DNA from: Bdellovibrionales bacterium
GTDB lineage: Bacteria > Bdellovibrionota > Bdellovibrionia > Bdellovibrionales > UBA1609
Assembly (NCBI GenBank): GCA_016716765.1
Contig: JADJVA010000025.1
Location: 868,001 to 932,000 of the forward strand
Reading direction: 5' to 3'
DNA: 64,000 nucleotides
Part shown: positions 51,927-60,507 of the stretch, in pieces
Position numbering within the stretch: position 1 is the first letter of the stretch
Layout of the letters: the number at the start of each line of letters is the position of its first letter
Program-made: the position numbers and the translations under genes
The notes under the pieces: generated by a model
What the model was told of the DNA's origin: nothing
The model's database searches: none
The model's input: only the letters and a program-made list of their open reading frames with translations

Positions 51927-53354
51927 ATGTCCAATCGATTTTCGCCTGCTCCATTTTATAAGCTGGTACTTCTTGCTCTCGATTGTTTGGGATTTTACGC
52001 GGCTTTTCAGGTGGCCTACTATCTTCGCTTGGGAGGTTGGGTCAGCCCGGAAGTTCTTGTGAAGTTGTCTCCTTGCCTGCTTTTGACTCTTGTTCTGATG
52101 TACATCTTTGATGTCTACAAACTCCAAGACAGGTTGCACTTTTTTCGAGATCTCCTTCGGTTGACACTGGCTCTTGCAATTTCGGGTGCGACAGTTATTT
52201 TGGGCGCCTACTTATTTGGAATGAAGGGCTTTGGTGGCTTAACCGGCCGGGGTGTTTTGCTCGGTGCCTACGTTATCTTTGCGATTTGGTCTGGTGTGTG
52301 GCGAGTGATTCTGCACGCGCGAGTGAAGGGTCTCGAGCAAAAATCCCGTTGGCTTGTGATCGGCACACGCGATTACCTTCAACATTTTTTGCGCGACTAC
52401 GAGAAGTCCTCTCATGATGTTCAATTGGTGTGTTTGACCGAGCAGTGGTCTGATTTTGAAATGAGACTTACAGGCATAGACACAGACACGGACGCAGGCA
52501 CAGACACTCGACTTTTCGAAAAATATGTGAAGGGCACCTGGGTAGAGGTTGCTTCGCGTCTTAAGGAAGAATGGCGTGGTATTGTGATTGCCACCGGTCA
52601 GCGGATTCCAGAAGATTTGGTTGGTCAATTGATGAGTGCCCGGTTTCACGGAACTCATATCTACGATCTGTCAGATTTTTACGAAATAGTCTGGCGAAAA
52701 GTGCCGGTCTATTATCTTGAGGGGAGTTGGTTTGCGTTAAGTCAAGGCTTTCATCTTCTTCACAATCCGATCGGTCTTCGACTCAAGCGCGTGGGCGATA
52801 TATTCTGCGCGGCTGTCATCTTGGTTTTGGGATTTCCTCTTATGGCATTTTCTGCGTTTGTGGTGTGGATCACCAGTGGGGGTCCTGTCATATACACTCA
52901 AGAGCGCTGTGGGCTCAATGGCGAAGGGTTCACAATTTATAAGTTTCGTTCGATGAAAGTTGACGCCGAAAAGGATGGCGGTGCCAAGTGGGCTCAGAAA
53001 AGTGATGCCCGCGTGACCTCTTGGGGTCGGTTTATGCGTGCGGCCCGCATTGATGAACTACCACAAATTTGGAACATTTTTCGTGGTGATATGAGTTTTA
53101 TCGGCCCAAGGCCCGAGAGGCCCGAGTTTATCAAAGATCTCATCAATAAAATCCCCTATTATAATTTTCGTCACCTTGTTCGTCCGGGGCTCAGCGGTTG
53201 GGCCCAGGTGATGTATCCTTACGGAGCCAATGTCGAAGACGCGAAAGAGAAACTCCAATACGAGCTCTTTTACATAAAAAACTATTCAGTCTTACTTGAT
53301 TTATTGGTGATCCTTAAAACCGCAACAGTGGTCATGTTTGGCAAGGGACGTTGA
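51927..53354 (+). CDS. Polyprenyl glycosylphosphotransferase (WbaP/WcaJ-like)
   Basis: About 475 residues. Four N-terminal membrane helices (VLLALDCLGFYAAFQVAYYL to VLLGAYVIFAIWSGVWRVIL) precede a cytoplasmic CoA-binding-like domain. A re-entrant hydrophobic segment follows (VGDIFCAAVILVLGFPLMAFSAFVVWI), then the catalytic sugar-transferase domain: GPVIYTQERCGLNGEGFTIYKFRSMKVDAE, RAARIDELPQIWNIFRGDMSFIGPRPERPEF and RPGLSGWAQV. It transfers a sugar-1-phosphate to undecaprenyl phosphate and starts surface polysaccharide units. ATG 51927 is the natural start; the frame is open back to 51780 through the hairpin. A six-base repeat adds a Thr-Asp-rich insert (DTDTDAGTDT). Confidence 0.88.
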   Translation: MSNRFSPAPFYKLVLLALDCLGFYAAFQVAYYLRLGGWVSPEVLVKLSPCLLLTLVLMYIFDVYKLQDRLHFFRDLLRLTLALAISGATVILGAYLFGMKGFGGLTGRGVLLGAYVIFAIWSGVWRVILHARVKGLEQKSRWLVIGTRDYLQHFLRDYEKSSHDVQLVCLTEQWSDFEMRLTGIDTDTDAGTDTRLFEKYVKGTWVEVASRLKEEWRGIVIATGQRIPEDLVGQLMSARFHGTHIYDLSDFYEIVWRKVPVYYLEGSWFALSQGFHLLHNPIGLRLKRVGDIFCAAVILVLGFPLMAFSAFVVWITSGGPVIYTQERCGLNGEGFTIYKFRSMKVDAEKDGGAKWAQKSDARVTSWGRFMRAARIDELPQIWNIFRGDMSFIGPRPERPEFIKDLINKIPYYNFRHLVRPGLSGWAQVMYPYGANVEDAKEKLQYELFYIKNYSVLLDLLVILKTATVVMFGKGR

Positions 53355-53386
53355 TCACGCACGGTGTTCACTCGTACGTTAGCGGT

Positions 53387-54346
53387 TTATTTTTCAGTCA
53401 CAAATTTCCAGAAGAGTTCAGGAAAATTATGCGCTTCCTTTTGGTTCCTCTCAGCTTTTCTGCGAGCGGCAGCGGCTGCTGCGAGAGGGATAGTGGTTTT
53501 AACTGAGTCGGAGATCAAAAGAATTTGCATTTCTCGCTCGGAGGGTTCAGGAATTTCTTCCCAAAGGGCATTCGATAAGTCAGTGATGCGCATTTTTTTT
53601 GCCCTTTGAGAAGATGGCTTCGGGGGAATGTCAACTTTGTGGAATTCCATTCTTTTGCGATCTATTCGCTTAAAAATCTGAGGGATGCCGCTATCGCCTT
53701 CTTTGTAGCTTAAAAGGTAAATAGCTCCGTAGAGAGTGCTAGCGAGCTTCTGACCTCGATATAAGAGCAGTTCTTTTGCTGCCAGAATCTCAATTCGTTG
53801 AATGGGGGAAGAGGCTGGAGCTGGAGCTGGAGCTGGAGATGAAGATGGTCTCTCTGAGACATCATTTCTTTCGTAGAGGACAGAGCTAGGAGTGTCAATA
53901 GGGACAATGGTTTGCAACCATGTGCTGCCCAAGCGATGCAAAGTGAGCGGCGATTGAAGAGATTCGAGTTCTCTTGCCAATTGAAATGCCGTCAAGACGA
54001 TTTGCGGCACCTCGTGTGCTTGGTGTGTCCCCCTTCTCCTTTGCTCGTTGGTTGAATATTCAGCGGCGGACAAAACCTCGTTGGCCCTATCTCTCAGGGC
54101 TTTGATCAAAAGGGTCTGATCTTCTTTATCCGTAAGGGAATCCATGGCAAGCTGAGATTCTGCTTTGTCGTTAAGTTCTTTCATTGCCTTTAGTTGCGCG
54201 GACCTATTTTGATCGTTTTGGTCGGTCATTGTGGCTAGGACTTTTGTGCAGGCCCCAGTTTCAGATGGAGGCCTGTCGCCAGACGGGGTTGCCAATATGG
54301 AAGTAGAAATAAAAATCAGCACGATCGCGGGAGTTAAGCGAAACAT
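53387..54346 (-). CDS. Exported protein of unknown function
   Basis: A 319-residue protein with a signal peptide (AIVLIFISTSILA). The N-terminal half is helical and charged (LKAMKELNDKAESQLAMDSL). A Ser/Pro/Ala linker (SSSPAPAPAPASSP) is coded by a (CTGGAG)4 repeat at 53815-53838. The C-terminal half has a beta-rich patch (LLLYRGQKLASTLYGAIYLLSYKEGDSG) and an Ala/Arg-rich end. Family not recognised. Confidence 0.6.
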   Translation of the reverse strand: MFRLTPAIVLIFISTSILATPSGDRPPSETGACTKVLATMTDQNDQNRSAQLKAMKELNDKAESQLAMDSLTDKEDQTLLIKALRDRANEVLSAAEYSTNEQRRRGTHQAHEVPQIVLTAFQLARELESLQSPLTLHRLGSTWLQTIVPIDTPSSVLYERNDVSERPSSSPAPAPAPASSPIQRIEILAAKELLLYRGQKLASTLYGAIYLLSYKEGDSGIPQIFKRIDRKRMEFHKVDIPPKPSSQRAKKMRITDLSNALWEEIPEPSEREMQILLISDSVKTTIPLAAAAAARRKAERNQKEAHNFPELFWKFVTEK

Positions 54347-54470
54347 AATATTTCCTCAAAATAATAAGTTTCCGGTAGCATGCGAGGCCTATTAAAGTCA
54401 ATGAGGGATCGCGTAGACCTGTCCATTGCTGAACCGGACCACCCGATAGTCAAGGGTTCAGCGCCTCATG

Positions 54471-55271
54471 CTAGTAGCGAAAAAAATCAATGTTAAAGCA
54501 GGCTACTTCCTCCGAAGGCGAGGGCCCCACGATCTTAAGAACATGTTCGACAGCAGAGGGCAGCCATGTTCGAATCTGTTCAAAGGCATCCTTCGATAGA
54601 GACATGGGACAACTGTAAAACAAATCCTCTTCGCGACGACGTTCCATAAGCTCCATCCCCTTAATTCTCCAGCTTCGATGTTGCTGGTTTGCGTAGGGAG
54701 AATCTGAAGCGAGGTGTGTGTGTTGAGGACCGTAGGTCAACTGTCCTTTTTCTAGGATGACGAGGTCATGGGCCACCAAAAACTCGAGAATGGGTTGGAG
54801 GACTTCCATTCCAATTCCCAAGTAGGAGGCAATGGCTTTTGGAGTTCGCGTTGTAGGGCAAGCTGATAAATTTCTAACTCCCGTGAAAAGCCAACTGGAA
54901 TAGTATACGCTTTTTTCGGTTTCAGTGAATTCCTTGTCCTTTTTGGCACGATTGGATATCTGACGGGATTTTTGAAGAAGTAACTGCTGTTTTTTCTCCA
55001 ATCGCTGAGTCAGTTTATGGGAGCCAGCTCGCGCGAGCTCAATGAGTAGGAATAAATATTCTTCTTCTTTCTCATTGAGGGCCAGATATTCCGCTAGTTC
55101 CGTGCCTTGTTCTAGATTTAGATTTTTTGTACCCTTCAAGATCAGACTTATCATCGACCCACTGATCCCCATTGCTACGGCCAAGCGACTGGCACCGCCT
55201 CGTCGTCCCTTTTCCTTGAGCCAGGCCTTTAAGAAATCACGGTAATTTTTGTAGTCAAAAACAGAAACCAC
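54471..55271 (-). CDS. TIGR02147/DUF4423-type regulator
   Basis: A 266-residue protein beginning VFDYKNYRDFLKAWLKEKGRRGGASRLAVAMGISGSMISLILKGTKNLNLEQGTELAEYLALNEKEEEYL. This HTH start is the signature of the TIGR02147 family, common in Bdellovibrio and Fibrobacter. The rest is the DUF4423-like domain (FYSCPMSLSKDAFEQIRTWL). These proteins usually sit beside exported proteins. Here one is divergent at 55499, 227 bases away, and is the likely target. Confidence 0.8.
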   Translation of the reverse strand: MVSVFDYKNYRDFLKAWLKEKGRRGGASRLAVAMGISGSMISLILKGTKNLNLEQGTELAEYLALNEKEEEYLFLLIELARAGSHKLTQRLEKKQQLLLQKSRQISNRAKKDKEFTETEKSVYYSSWLFTGVRNLSACPTTRTPKAIASYLGIGMEVLQPILEFLVAHDLVILEKGQLTYGPQHTHLASDSPYANQQHRSWRIKGMELMERRREEDLFYSCPMSLSKDAFEQIRTWLPSAVEHVLKIVGPSPSEEVACFNIDFFRY

Positions 55272-55498
55272 GGGCTGCCCTTTTGCGCGATGCTGAAGCC
55301 ATTCAAGCGGCTCAACAACACGAATAAATCGATTACATCAGAATCTTTACTGTAAGTAAATAATTTCAATTTCTGTTTACTAACAAACTATAGATGCGAT
55401 GCGCAATTGATGCTATTTCCTGGTCTGGCGATTGAGCCCAACGAGAGAAGTCGTTTGGCGCGTAACTTGAACCCTTTAACCTTTCTAGGAGAATGAAA

Positions 55499-57169
55499 AT
55501 GGAAGATCCGAATAAAAACAGGCTCATACTGAAATCCTCTCTGGCCGCGATACTGTCACTTATTGTCGCTTGCGGGCCTAAAGACAAAAATAAGTCCAGT
55601 CACATGATCAATCAGACAAACCCACCGGATTCAACTGGCGCGGACTTCACAGCTGCTGGAGGAGGCTCAGAAGCCCCAGCCGCACCGAACCTTTCTTCTG
55701 CAAATTCAGGCCACTCGCCGGCCCCAGTCGGTCTTGGAACTACAGACGGAGTAGGTGGCAATGGAATTGATGGAAAGCTGTATGAAGATTATATTTTTCA
55801 TCCTGAGAAAGAGCCTGCGTTTGTCTCTGTTCTTGGTCCCAAAATGAAGGCATTGGCTAAAGTTTTGAATCTGTTAGGTTCAGCAGACAGCGCTCTCGAC
55901 CTCTCAAAATTAAATGAAGTTTTTATTGATTCTTTATGGAGAATGAAGACCTGGTATCTCATTCCTTCTGGATTGAAAGTATTGCCCAATGAAACGGTAG
56001 GCGCAGCGTTTTTGAGCCAAGATCAAGAACAATACGCTCTCCAGGATAAATTTGGAGTGTGGATAGATAAAAAGGCCTACAACAAAATGGATGAGAGAGC
56101 GAAGGCTCGTTTACTTCTTCATGAGTGGGTGGCTAGCCTCTATATTATGAAGAGAGTCTACACTCACAAAGAGATGTGCCGTTATGTTATGGGCGTGCTT
56201 GCAGGTATTCCAACGGTAAGAGATCAAATGGGTATAGAGAAAGCTTCTTGTCTTGAGGCTCCTGATGAACCCTTAAGTGAAAATGGTCCAAAGCTTATTC
56301 CTGATGATTATGCCCACATACGAGCTGTTACGAACCATATATTCAATTTAGATGAAAATGAAAACCCTGAAACTTTTAAAGCCTTCCTTCAGAAAAACCA
56401 GTTATGGGCTGAAGAAGCCAGTGATACTTCTGAAGACAATTTTTCCCTTTCCAAATGGTTCCGACATACTGACAAAAAAATTACCTCGAAGTCATTTGTC
56501 GATATGATGGCAACAGCAAAGCGTGAGGAAGAGCTCTCAGGAAAGTGCTACGATATCGTCGATTCTGATCTTCCAGAGGGATCTCAGAATATTATAGAGG
56601 ATGTTTGTCGTCTCGAATTCGAAAAGCTTTCAGACAACTCACAATTCTACAAGTTGAGTGCAACAAATTCAGCTGGAGAAGTTGTGATTTCTTCGCCCGC
56701 ATTCTTGGACGGTGGTCAACTGATATATTCTAACAATCTACCCATTAGTAAAAATGGCCTTTACGTGTACAGTGATGTGGCGACTCATTCATTGACAAAG
56801 GCGCAATCAAGTACACCGGGGACGGAAGTCTCACAGTTGTCATTTCTATTTACGAGCAAAATGCGCTTTGTAGGTGTCGTTCACTTTTCTAGCCAAATCA
56901 GCAGGATAACGACCAAAGAAATAAGCTTGAATAGCGGTGAATTTCGTCAAGCACTATATCTCAATTTCGAAACTCCCAAGCAATTGAATCGTCGATGGGT
57001 TACGACATTCTTCGCGGCCAAATCCATTGAATTGAAAGATTTGGATCAAGAGCTGAGAGAGGCTCTCTTGTCCTTGCGAAAAAATGGAGTTTATTCGCCA
57101 TTCGTGATGGATATCTCAGATGGCAGCAATCAAAACTCGGGCGGAAGAAAGAGAGAATCCGCCAAATAG
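55499..57169 (+). CDS. Large lipoprotein next to the TIGR02147 regulator
   Basis: 556 residues from ATG 55499 (AGGAG seven bases upstream). Lipobox LIVAC gives Cys25, then a Gly/Ser/Pro-rich linker of ~70 residues. The body has a conserved-looking segment LPNETVGAAFLSQDQEQYALQDKFGVWIDKKAYNKMDERAKARLLLHEWVASLYIMKRVY; the LLLHEW helix recalls a metallopeptidase HE, but no second ligand motif is visible. The C-terminal half is beta-rich. A similar layout is seen in surface lipoproteins of Bdellovibrio. Function unknown. Confidence 0.68.
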   Translation: MEDPNKNRLILKSSLAAILSLIVACGPKDKNKSSHMINQTNPPDSTGADFTAAGGGSEAPAAPNLSSANSGHSPAPVGLGTTDGVGGNGIDGKLYEDYIFHPEKEPAFVSVLGPKMKALAKVLNLLGSADSALDLSKLNEVFIDSLWRMKTWYLIPSGLKVLPNETVGAAFLSQDQEQYALQDKFGVWIDKKAYNKMDERAKARLLLHEWVASLYIMKRVYTHKEMCRYVMGVLAGIPTVRDQMGIEKASCLEAPDEPLSENGPKLIPDDYAHIRAVTNHIFNLDENENPETFKAFLQKNQLWAEEASDTSEDNFSLSKWFRHTDKKITSKSFVDMMATAKREEELSGKCYDIVDSDLPEGSQNIIEDVCRLEFEKLSDNSQFYKLSATNSAGEVVISSPAFLDGGQLIYSNNLPISKNGLYVYSDVATHSLTKAQSSTPGTEVSQLSFLFTSKMRFVGVVHFSSQISRITTKEISLNSGEFRQALYLNFETPKQLNRRWVTTFFAAKSIELKDLDQELREALLSLRKNGVYSPFVMDISDGSNQNSGGRKRESAK

Positions 57170-57183
57170 TACCACTGTTGCAA

Positions 57184-57217
57184 GGGGGAGTCGCCTCACC
57201 ATAAGGCGACTCTTCCC
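57184..57217 (+). terminator. Hairpin terminator after the lipoprotein gene
   Basis: GAGTCGCCT (57188-57196) pairs with AGGCGACTC (57204-57212) around a seven-base loop, and flanking GGGG and TCCC extend the stem. It starts 15 bases after the stop at 57169. No T run follows, so the terminator may be imperfect. Confidence 0.65.
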
Positions 57218-57253
57218 AACACTAGCTCGATAGTGAATGCGGGCTAATATGCG

Positions 57254-57620
57254 ACACTGACCGACCGAGGATCCGATTACTCGGGAGCAGAAGTGCGGCA
57301 TCCCTACCAGCTGTTCCTTCATCTGAACGACATCGAGCATTCCCGGACAAAGGCGCGTCACCCGCAGACCAACGGCTGCAAGGAACGCCTCAACCAGGTC
57401 ATCCAGAAAGAATTTTATGATGTGGTTCTCAGAAAGACCCGGTACACATCCATCGCACAAATGCAGTCCGATCTGGACACCTATATGGAGTAATGCAATA
57501 CCCGTCGAACCAACAGCGGAAAGCGCTGCTTGGGAAGAGCTCCCAAACAAACCTGGGATGACGGATATGACCTGTACAAGAAATATGTCCTTGAATCTTC
57601 CTCGGTCGATGGCACTGCCA
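57254..57620 (+). pseudogene. IS481-type transposase fragment
   Basis: The frame reads LTDRGSDYSGAEVRHPYQLF, LHLNDIEHSRTKARHPQTNG, CKERLNQVIQKEFYDV and AQMQSDLDTYME, then a TAA at 57491-57493 where the family has Trp, and goes on CNTRRTNSGKRCLGRAPKQTW. This is the C-terminal half of the rve integrase core of IS481-like elements, with DDE residues in TDRG and KERLN. The N-terminal HTH and first catalytic Asp are missing and no terminal repeats were found. Base composition is GC-richer than the flanks, so it is a dead remnant of a transferred element. Confidence 0.8.
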
Positions 57621-57774
57621 TCGCCGAGGCTCGCCCGAATCCCTTGCCCAATTTTGGCGGCCAGAATCAGCTCGAGGACGAATGTTCCAGGAGTCAAAAT
57701 TTACCAAATCAGAAACTGGAGGTGGCAATCGAAGAACTGATGCACTAAGTTGTGAACAATCTCGACCGAGAGAG

Positions 57775-58002
57775 TCATGTACACGCACCTAAATACTTCC
57801 GCACATCACGAGACGGCTGCTTCATGATCTCTCCGTCCACAACATTTTGAAATATCTCTATAATGAGCGCTCCAGATACGAGGCCAATTCCAACCAGAAG
57901 GATTGGTACTCCCAAGACAAACACCACAGAATTGCTGAGCAGAAATAGAATAGCTTTAAAAGCAAGGCTTGCAGTTTTCATCATTTTTTCAAAGAATTTC
58001 AT
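57775..58002 (-). CDS. Small membrane protein
   Basis: 75 residues from ATG 58002 (AAGGTGAGG just upstream; GTG 58014 is an earlier option). Two hydrophobic stretches (ASLAFKAILFLLSNSVVFVL and VPILLVGIGLVSGALIIEIF) suggest a membrane hairpin, with a basic C-terminal tail. No family recognised. It is transcribed away from the SDR gene and could be a small stress or toxin-like peptide, with no proof. Confidence 0.5.
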   Translation of the reverse strand: MKFFEKMMKTASLAFKAILFLLSNSVVFVLGVPILLVGIGLVSGALIIEIFQNVVDGEIMKQPSRDVRKYLGACT

Positions 58003-58052
58003 ATATGTCCTCACCTTCTAAGGCTAAGCTACCAACTCGAATTTGAAATTAA

Positions 58053-58080
58053 ATATAGATTAATAGTATTTAATCTATAT
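58053..58080 (-). terminator. AT-rich inverted repeat after the SDR gene
   Basis: ATATAGATTAA (58053-58063) and TTAATCTATAT (58070-58080) pair perfectly around six bases. It overlaps the stop codon of the minus-strand SDR gene and is followed on that strand by TTTAATTTC. It may be a weak terminator or an operator for the small membrane protein gene, whose start is 50 bases downstream. Confidence 0.4.
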
Positions 58081-59004
58081 GTTATTCATATTACTATCTA
58101 TTTTCGGGATGCATCGCTGAGAAGAAATATTCCCCCATTTTTCAGATTTTGGTAAGGCTCTAAACATTACCCAGTGATAGATGGCACGCGGCAGAAACCG
58201 TCTGAATAGAAATAAGAACCACGCATCTGCTGTTACTGGAACCCTAAGAGAAGGGTTTTTTTGTTTAATTACTCTTGCGATTTTTCTGGCGACACTTTCC
58301 GGTGTAGCCAGAGTTCGCCTCATAGTCCACGAAATCAATTTCTCCATGTTCCCATAGTGATGGTAATAGGGATCTTTTTGACCAGCATTAATAGCAGCAC
58401 GACTCCATTTTGTAGTCTGAGTATTAAGAAAGGAGTCAGATCTCATAAAGCCCGGAATAATCAATGTGACATGAATACCCCATGGTTTAACCTCATACCA
58501 CAGGGACTCAGTTCCACCTTCAAGAGCAAATTTTGATCCGCAATAACAGGCCATTGTGGGCATGCCGATTAAACCTGCAGCCGAAGAGATGTTAATAATT
58601 CTACCGTTTCTCCGCTTACGCATCCCAGGTAAAGCAAGGGCGGCGAGCCTCATTGGTCCAATATAATTAATGTCAAGTAACCCAATTCTATCCTCGGCAC
58701 TTGCGTCTTCCACAACAGAGCGCATTGCAATTCCCGCATTATTAATCAGAATGTCGAGTCCGCCCAAGCTAGCCTCGCATTCGGCAATCACGGCAACTCT
58801 CTCCTCTTTGTTAGTTACATCTAGTGGCCGTAAATAAATTTCATCTGATTCAAAAATTCCTGCCGCACTAAAGCGTTTCAACGACTTTGCTCTGGCTGTC
58901 AGTACTAACCGATAGTTTCCATCCTCGATGAGCTCCTTTGCTATTGCGAGTCCTAAACCAATGCTTGCTCCAGTCAGAAGAACGAGTGGTTTGTTCGTTG
59001 TCAT
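58075..59004 (-). CDS. SDR-family short-chain dehydrogenase/reductase
   Basis: 309 residues from ATG 59004, which has GGGAGGA upstream. Classical SDR: TGASIGLGLAIAKEL cofactor site, LDVTN, NNAGIAMRS, catalytic Ser in INISSAAGL and YCGSK with the Tyr-x3-Lys pair, then PGFMRSDSF. A C-terminal extension of about 80 basic/aromatic residues (WFLFLFRRFLPRAIYHWVMF) may attach to the membrane. Substrate unknown. It lies directly behind the truncated superoxide dismutase, whose stop is 21 bases upstream. Confidence 0.86.
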   Translation of the reverse strand: MTTNKPLVLLTGASIGLGLAIAKELIEDGNYRLVLTARAKSLKRFSAAGIFESDEIYLRPLDVTNKEERVAVIAECEASLGGLDILINNAGIAMRSVVEDASAEDRIGLLDINYIGPMRLAALALPGMRKRRNGRIINISSAAGLIGMPTMACYCGSKFALEGGTESLWYEVKPWGIHVTLIIPGFMRSDSFLNTQTTKWSRAAINAGQKDPYYHHYGNMEKLISWTMRRTLATPESVARKIARVIKQKNPSLRVPVTADAWFLFLFRRFLPRAIYHWVMFRALPKSEKWGNISSQRCIPKIDSNMNNI

Positions 59005-59024
59005 AAGTCCTCCCTCTTGACTAT

Positions 59025-59474
59025 TCAAGTCATCAATAATTTTCCCGCATTTGAACGTCGAGCATTGCTCGTGTTAATTATTTCAATCTTCTTGCTTTGC
59101 ATATTAAGAGCAAGCCATGTCCAGCCAGATCTGAATACCTTTAGTGCAGATTCAACAAAGTTCTCTTTTAAGCCCGATTCCGACCCAAATTGCACTTTGA
59201 TTGATTTCGCTAAAAGGGAATTTGAATTCAAGATTGAGGGGCTAGGTGTGAGGCCCATCCAATAGAAAGTATGATTCCAACTTTGGACTGCATTGTTATA
59301 CAGGGCGCCATCAGAATCACGTATATTTTCGAGAATGGCGTTTGGCGGCAGACCCTCCATTAGCTTATTAAGCTTTCCAATATAGGCGCTGTGGTGTTTT
59401 CCATAGTGATATTGAATTGTTTCTTCAGGTAAGAACGAAGCCTTTGTGAAGTTAAATTCGGGCAGTTTGAACAT
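59025..59474 (-). pseudogene. Fe/Mn superoxide dismutase, C-terminally truncated
   Basis: 149 residues remain of a normal ~195. The N-terminal half is intact: LPEETIQYHYGKHHSAYIGKLNKL with the first metal-binding His, and NAVQSWNHTFYWMGL with the second. The sequence goes on GSGWTWLALN and IINTSNA, then stops at GKLLMT where the family has LLTCDVWEHAYY. The last two metal ligands (Asp and His of D-x-W-E-H) are missing, so the enzyme cannot bind its metal normally. What follows is the SDR gene, so a deletion joined the two. Confidence 0.82.
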
Positions 59475-59556
59475 ATTTTACTCCTTAGTTATGTATATTA
59501 TCGTTGATTTTAGTTGTTTAATAAAATAGATCATTAGTATAGGACCGTTACGAAAA

Positions 59557-60507
59557 ATGAATATATATAACTATAACCATCTTTTTTACTTTTACGTTAC
59601 TGCAAAGCTTGAGGGCGTGACAGCAGCAGCCAAGCATCTCAATACCAGTCAATCATCGCTGAGCACTCAAATAAACAGGCTTGAAGAAGCTCTAGACAGG
59701 GAGCTTTTTCGAAAAGTGGGGCGACGCATGGAATTGACTGACTCTGGCAAAGAAGTATTCAACTACTGTCGACGCGCATTTGATATATTTGACGAAATGT
59801 TTGACCAGCTTGATAAGCAAAAATCGTCAATGGGGATTCGAATATCCATAGGCGTGTCTGTTGATATCGAAAGGCCTTTTGTTACAGAGGTAATTGCTAA
59901 AGTCTCAAAACAGTATGGAAAGACTGAACGCCCATTGTTAAATTTGATTTCGCTTCATTCTTCACAGCTTATGCAGCTATTAAAGGTTGGCGAGATAGAT
60001 CTGTTACTGACAACAAGCTTTGGTGTTGATCAAGAGCTAAAGACCCTCGAAGAATTTAATTTGCCCGTAGGAGCATTTGCATCGAATGACCTTTTAAAGA
60101 ACCTAAAAAAATTTTCATTTGAGTCTCTCATCCGTGATGAAAAAATACCCTCGGTGCTTCCATCTAAATTTACAAGTTTGCGATCTGAAATAGACGGGTT
60201 TTTGATACGAAAGAAACTAAGCCCCGTATGTGTATTTGAAAGCAACGTTATATCTTCAGTGATCAGGTCCGCCAGTGACGGCATGGGTCTCACCATTTTG
60301 CCATACGTCTACGTCGCAAGGGAGCTGCGATCCGAAAAATTGATTTTATTAACTCAAAAACCTCTTTGGAAGCATAAAATGGCTCTGTTCTCTTCGAGAG
60401 CGGGTCTTGACGAAAGACGAAGAGAATATGCTGAAAAATTAATTCAACATTTAACCGGGGCCTCAGAACAATCGCCTCTTTTAAGCAAGGCAGCTAGACA
60501 TGACTGA
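59557..60507 (+). CDS. LysR-family regulator, NhaR-like
   Basis: A 316-residue protein. The N-terminal winged HTH is LNYNHLFYF-type (YNHLFYFYVTAKLEGVTAAAKHLNTSQSSLSTQINRLEEALDRELFRKVGRRMELTDSG), and the NYNHLFYFYVTA start is the NhaR subfamily form. A substrate-binding domain follows. It overlaps the antiporter gene by eight bases; NhaR regulates a sodium/proton antiporter, so the pair is consistent. It is divergent from the SOD/SDR genes across an 82-base gap. Confidence 0.86.
   Translation: MNIYNYNHLFYFYVTAKLEGVTAAAKHLNTSQSSLSTQINRLEEALDRELFRKVGRRMELTDSGKEVFNYCRRAFDIFDEMFDQLDKQKSSMGIRISIGVSVDIERPFVTEVIAKVSKQYGKTERPLLNLISLHSSQLMQLLKVGEIDLLLTTSFGVDQELKTLEEFNLPVGAFASNDLLKNLKKFSFESLIRDEKIPSVLPSKFTSLRSEIDGFLIRKKLSPVCVFESNVISSVIRSASDGMGLTILPYVYVARELRSEKLILLTQKPLWKHKMALFSSRAGLDERRREYAEKLIQHLTGASEQSPLLSKAARHD

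Noticed and set aside
55456..55472. Sigma-54-like TGGCGC-N5-TTGA before the lipoprotein gene
   Set aside because: The -12 element has GA instead of the required GC, and the -24 element has one more mismatch.
57116..57697. 193-codon minus-strand frame with a plausible hydrophobic start
   Set aside because: It lies opposite the IS481 fragment and the terminator; the plus strand gives clear transposase homology.
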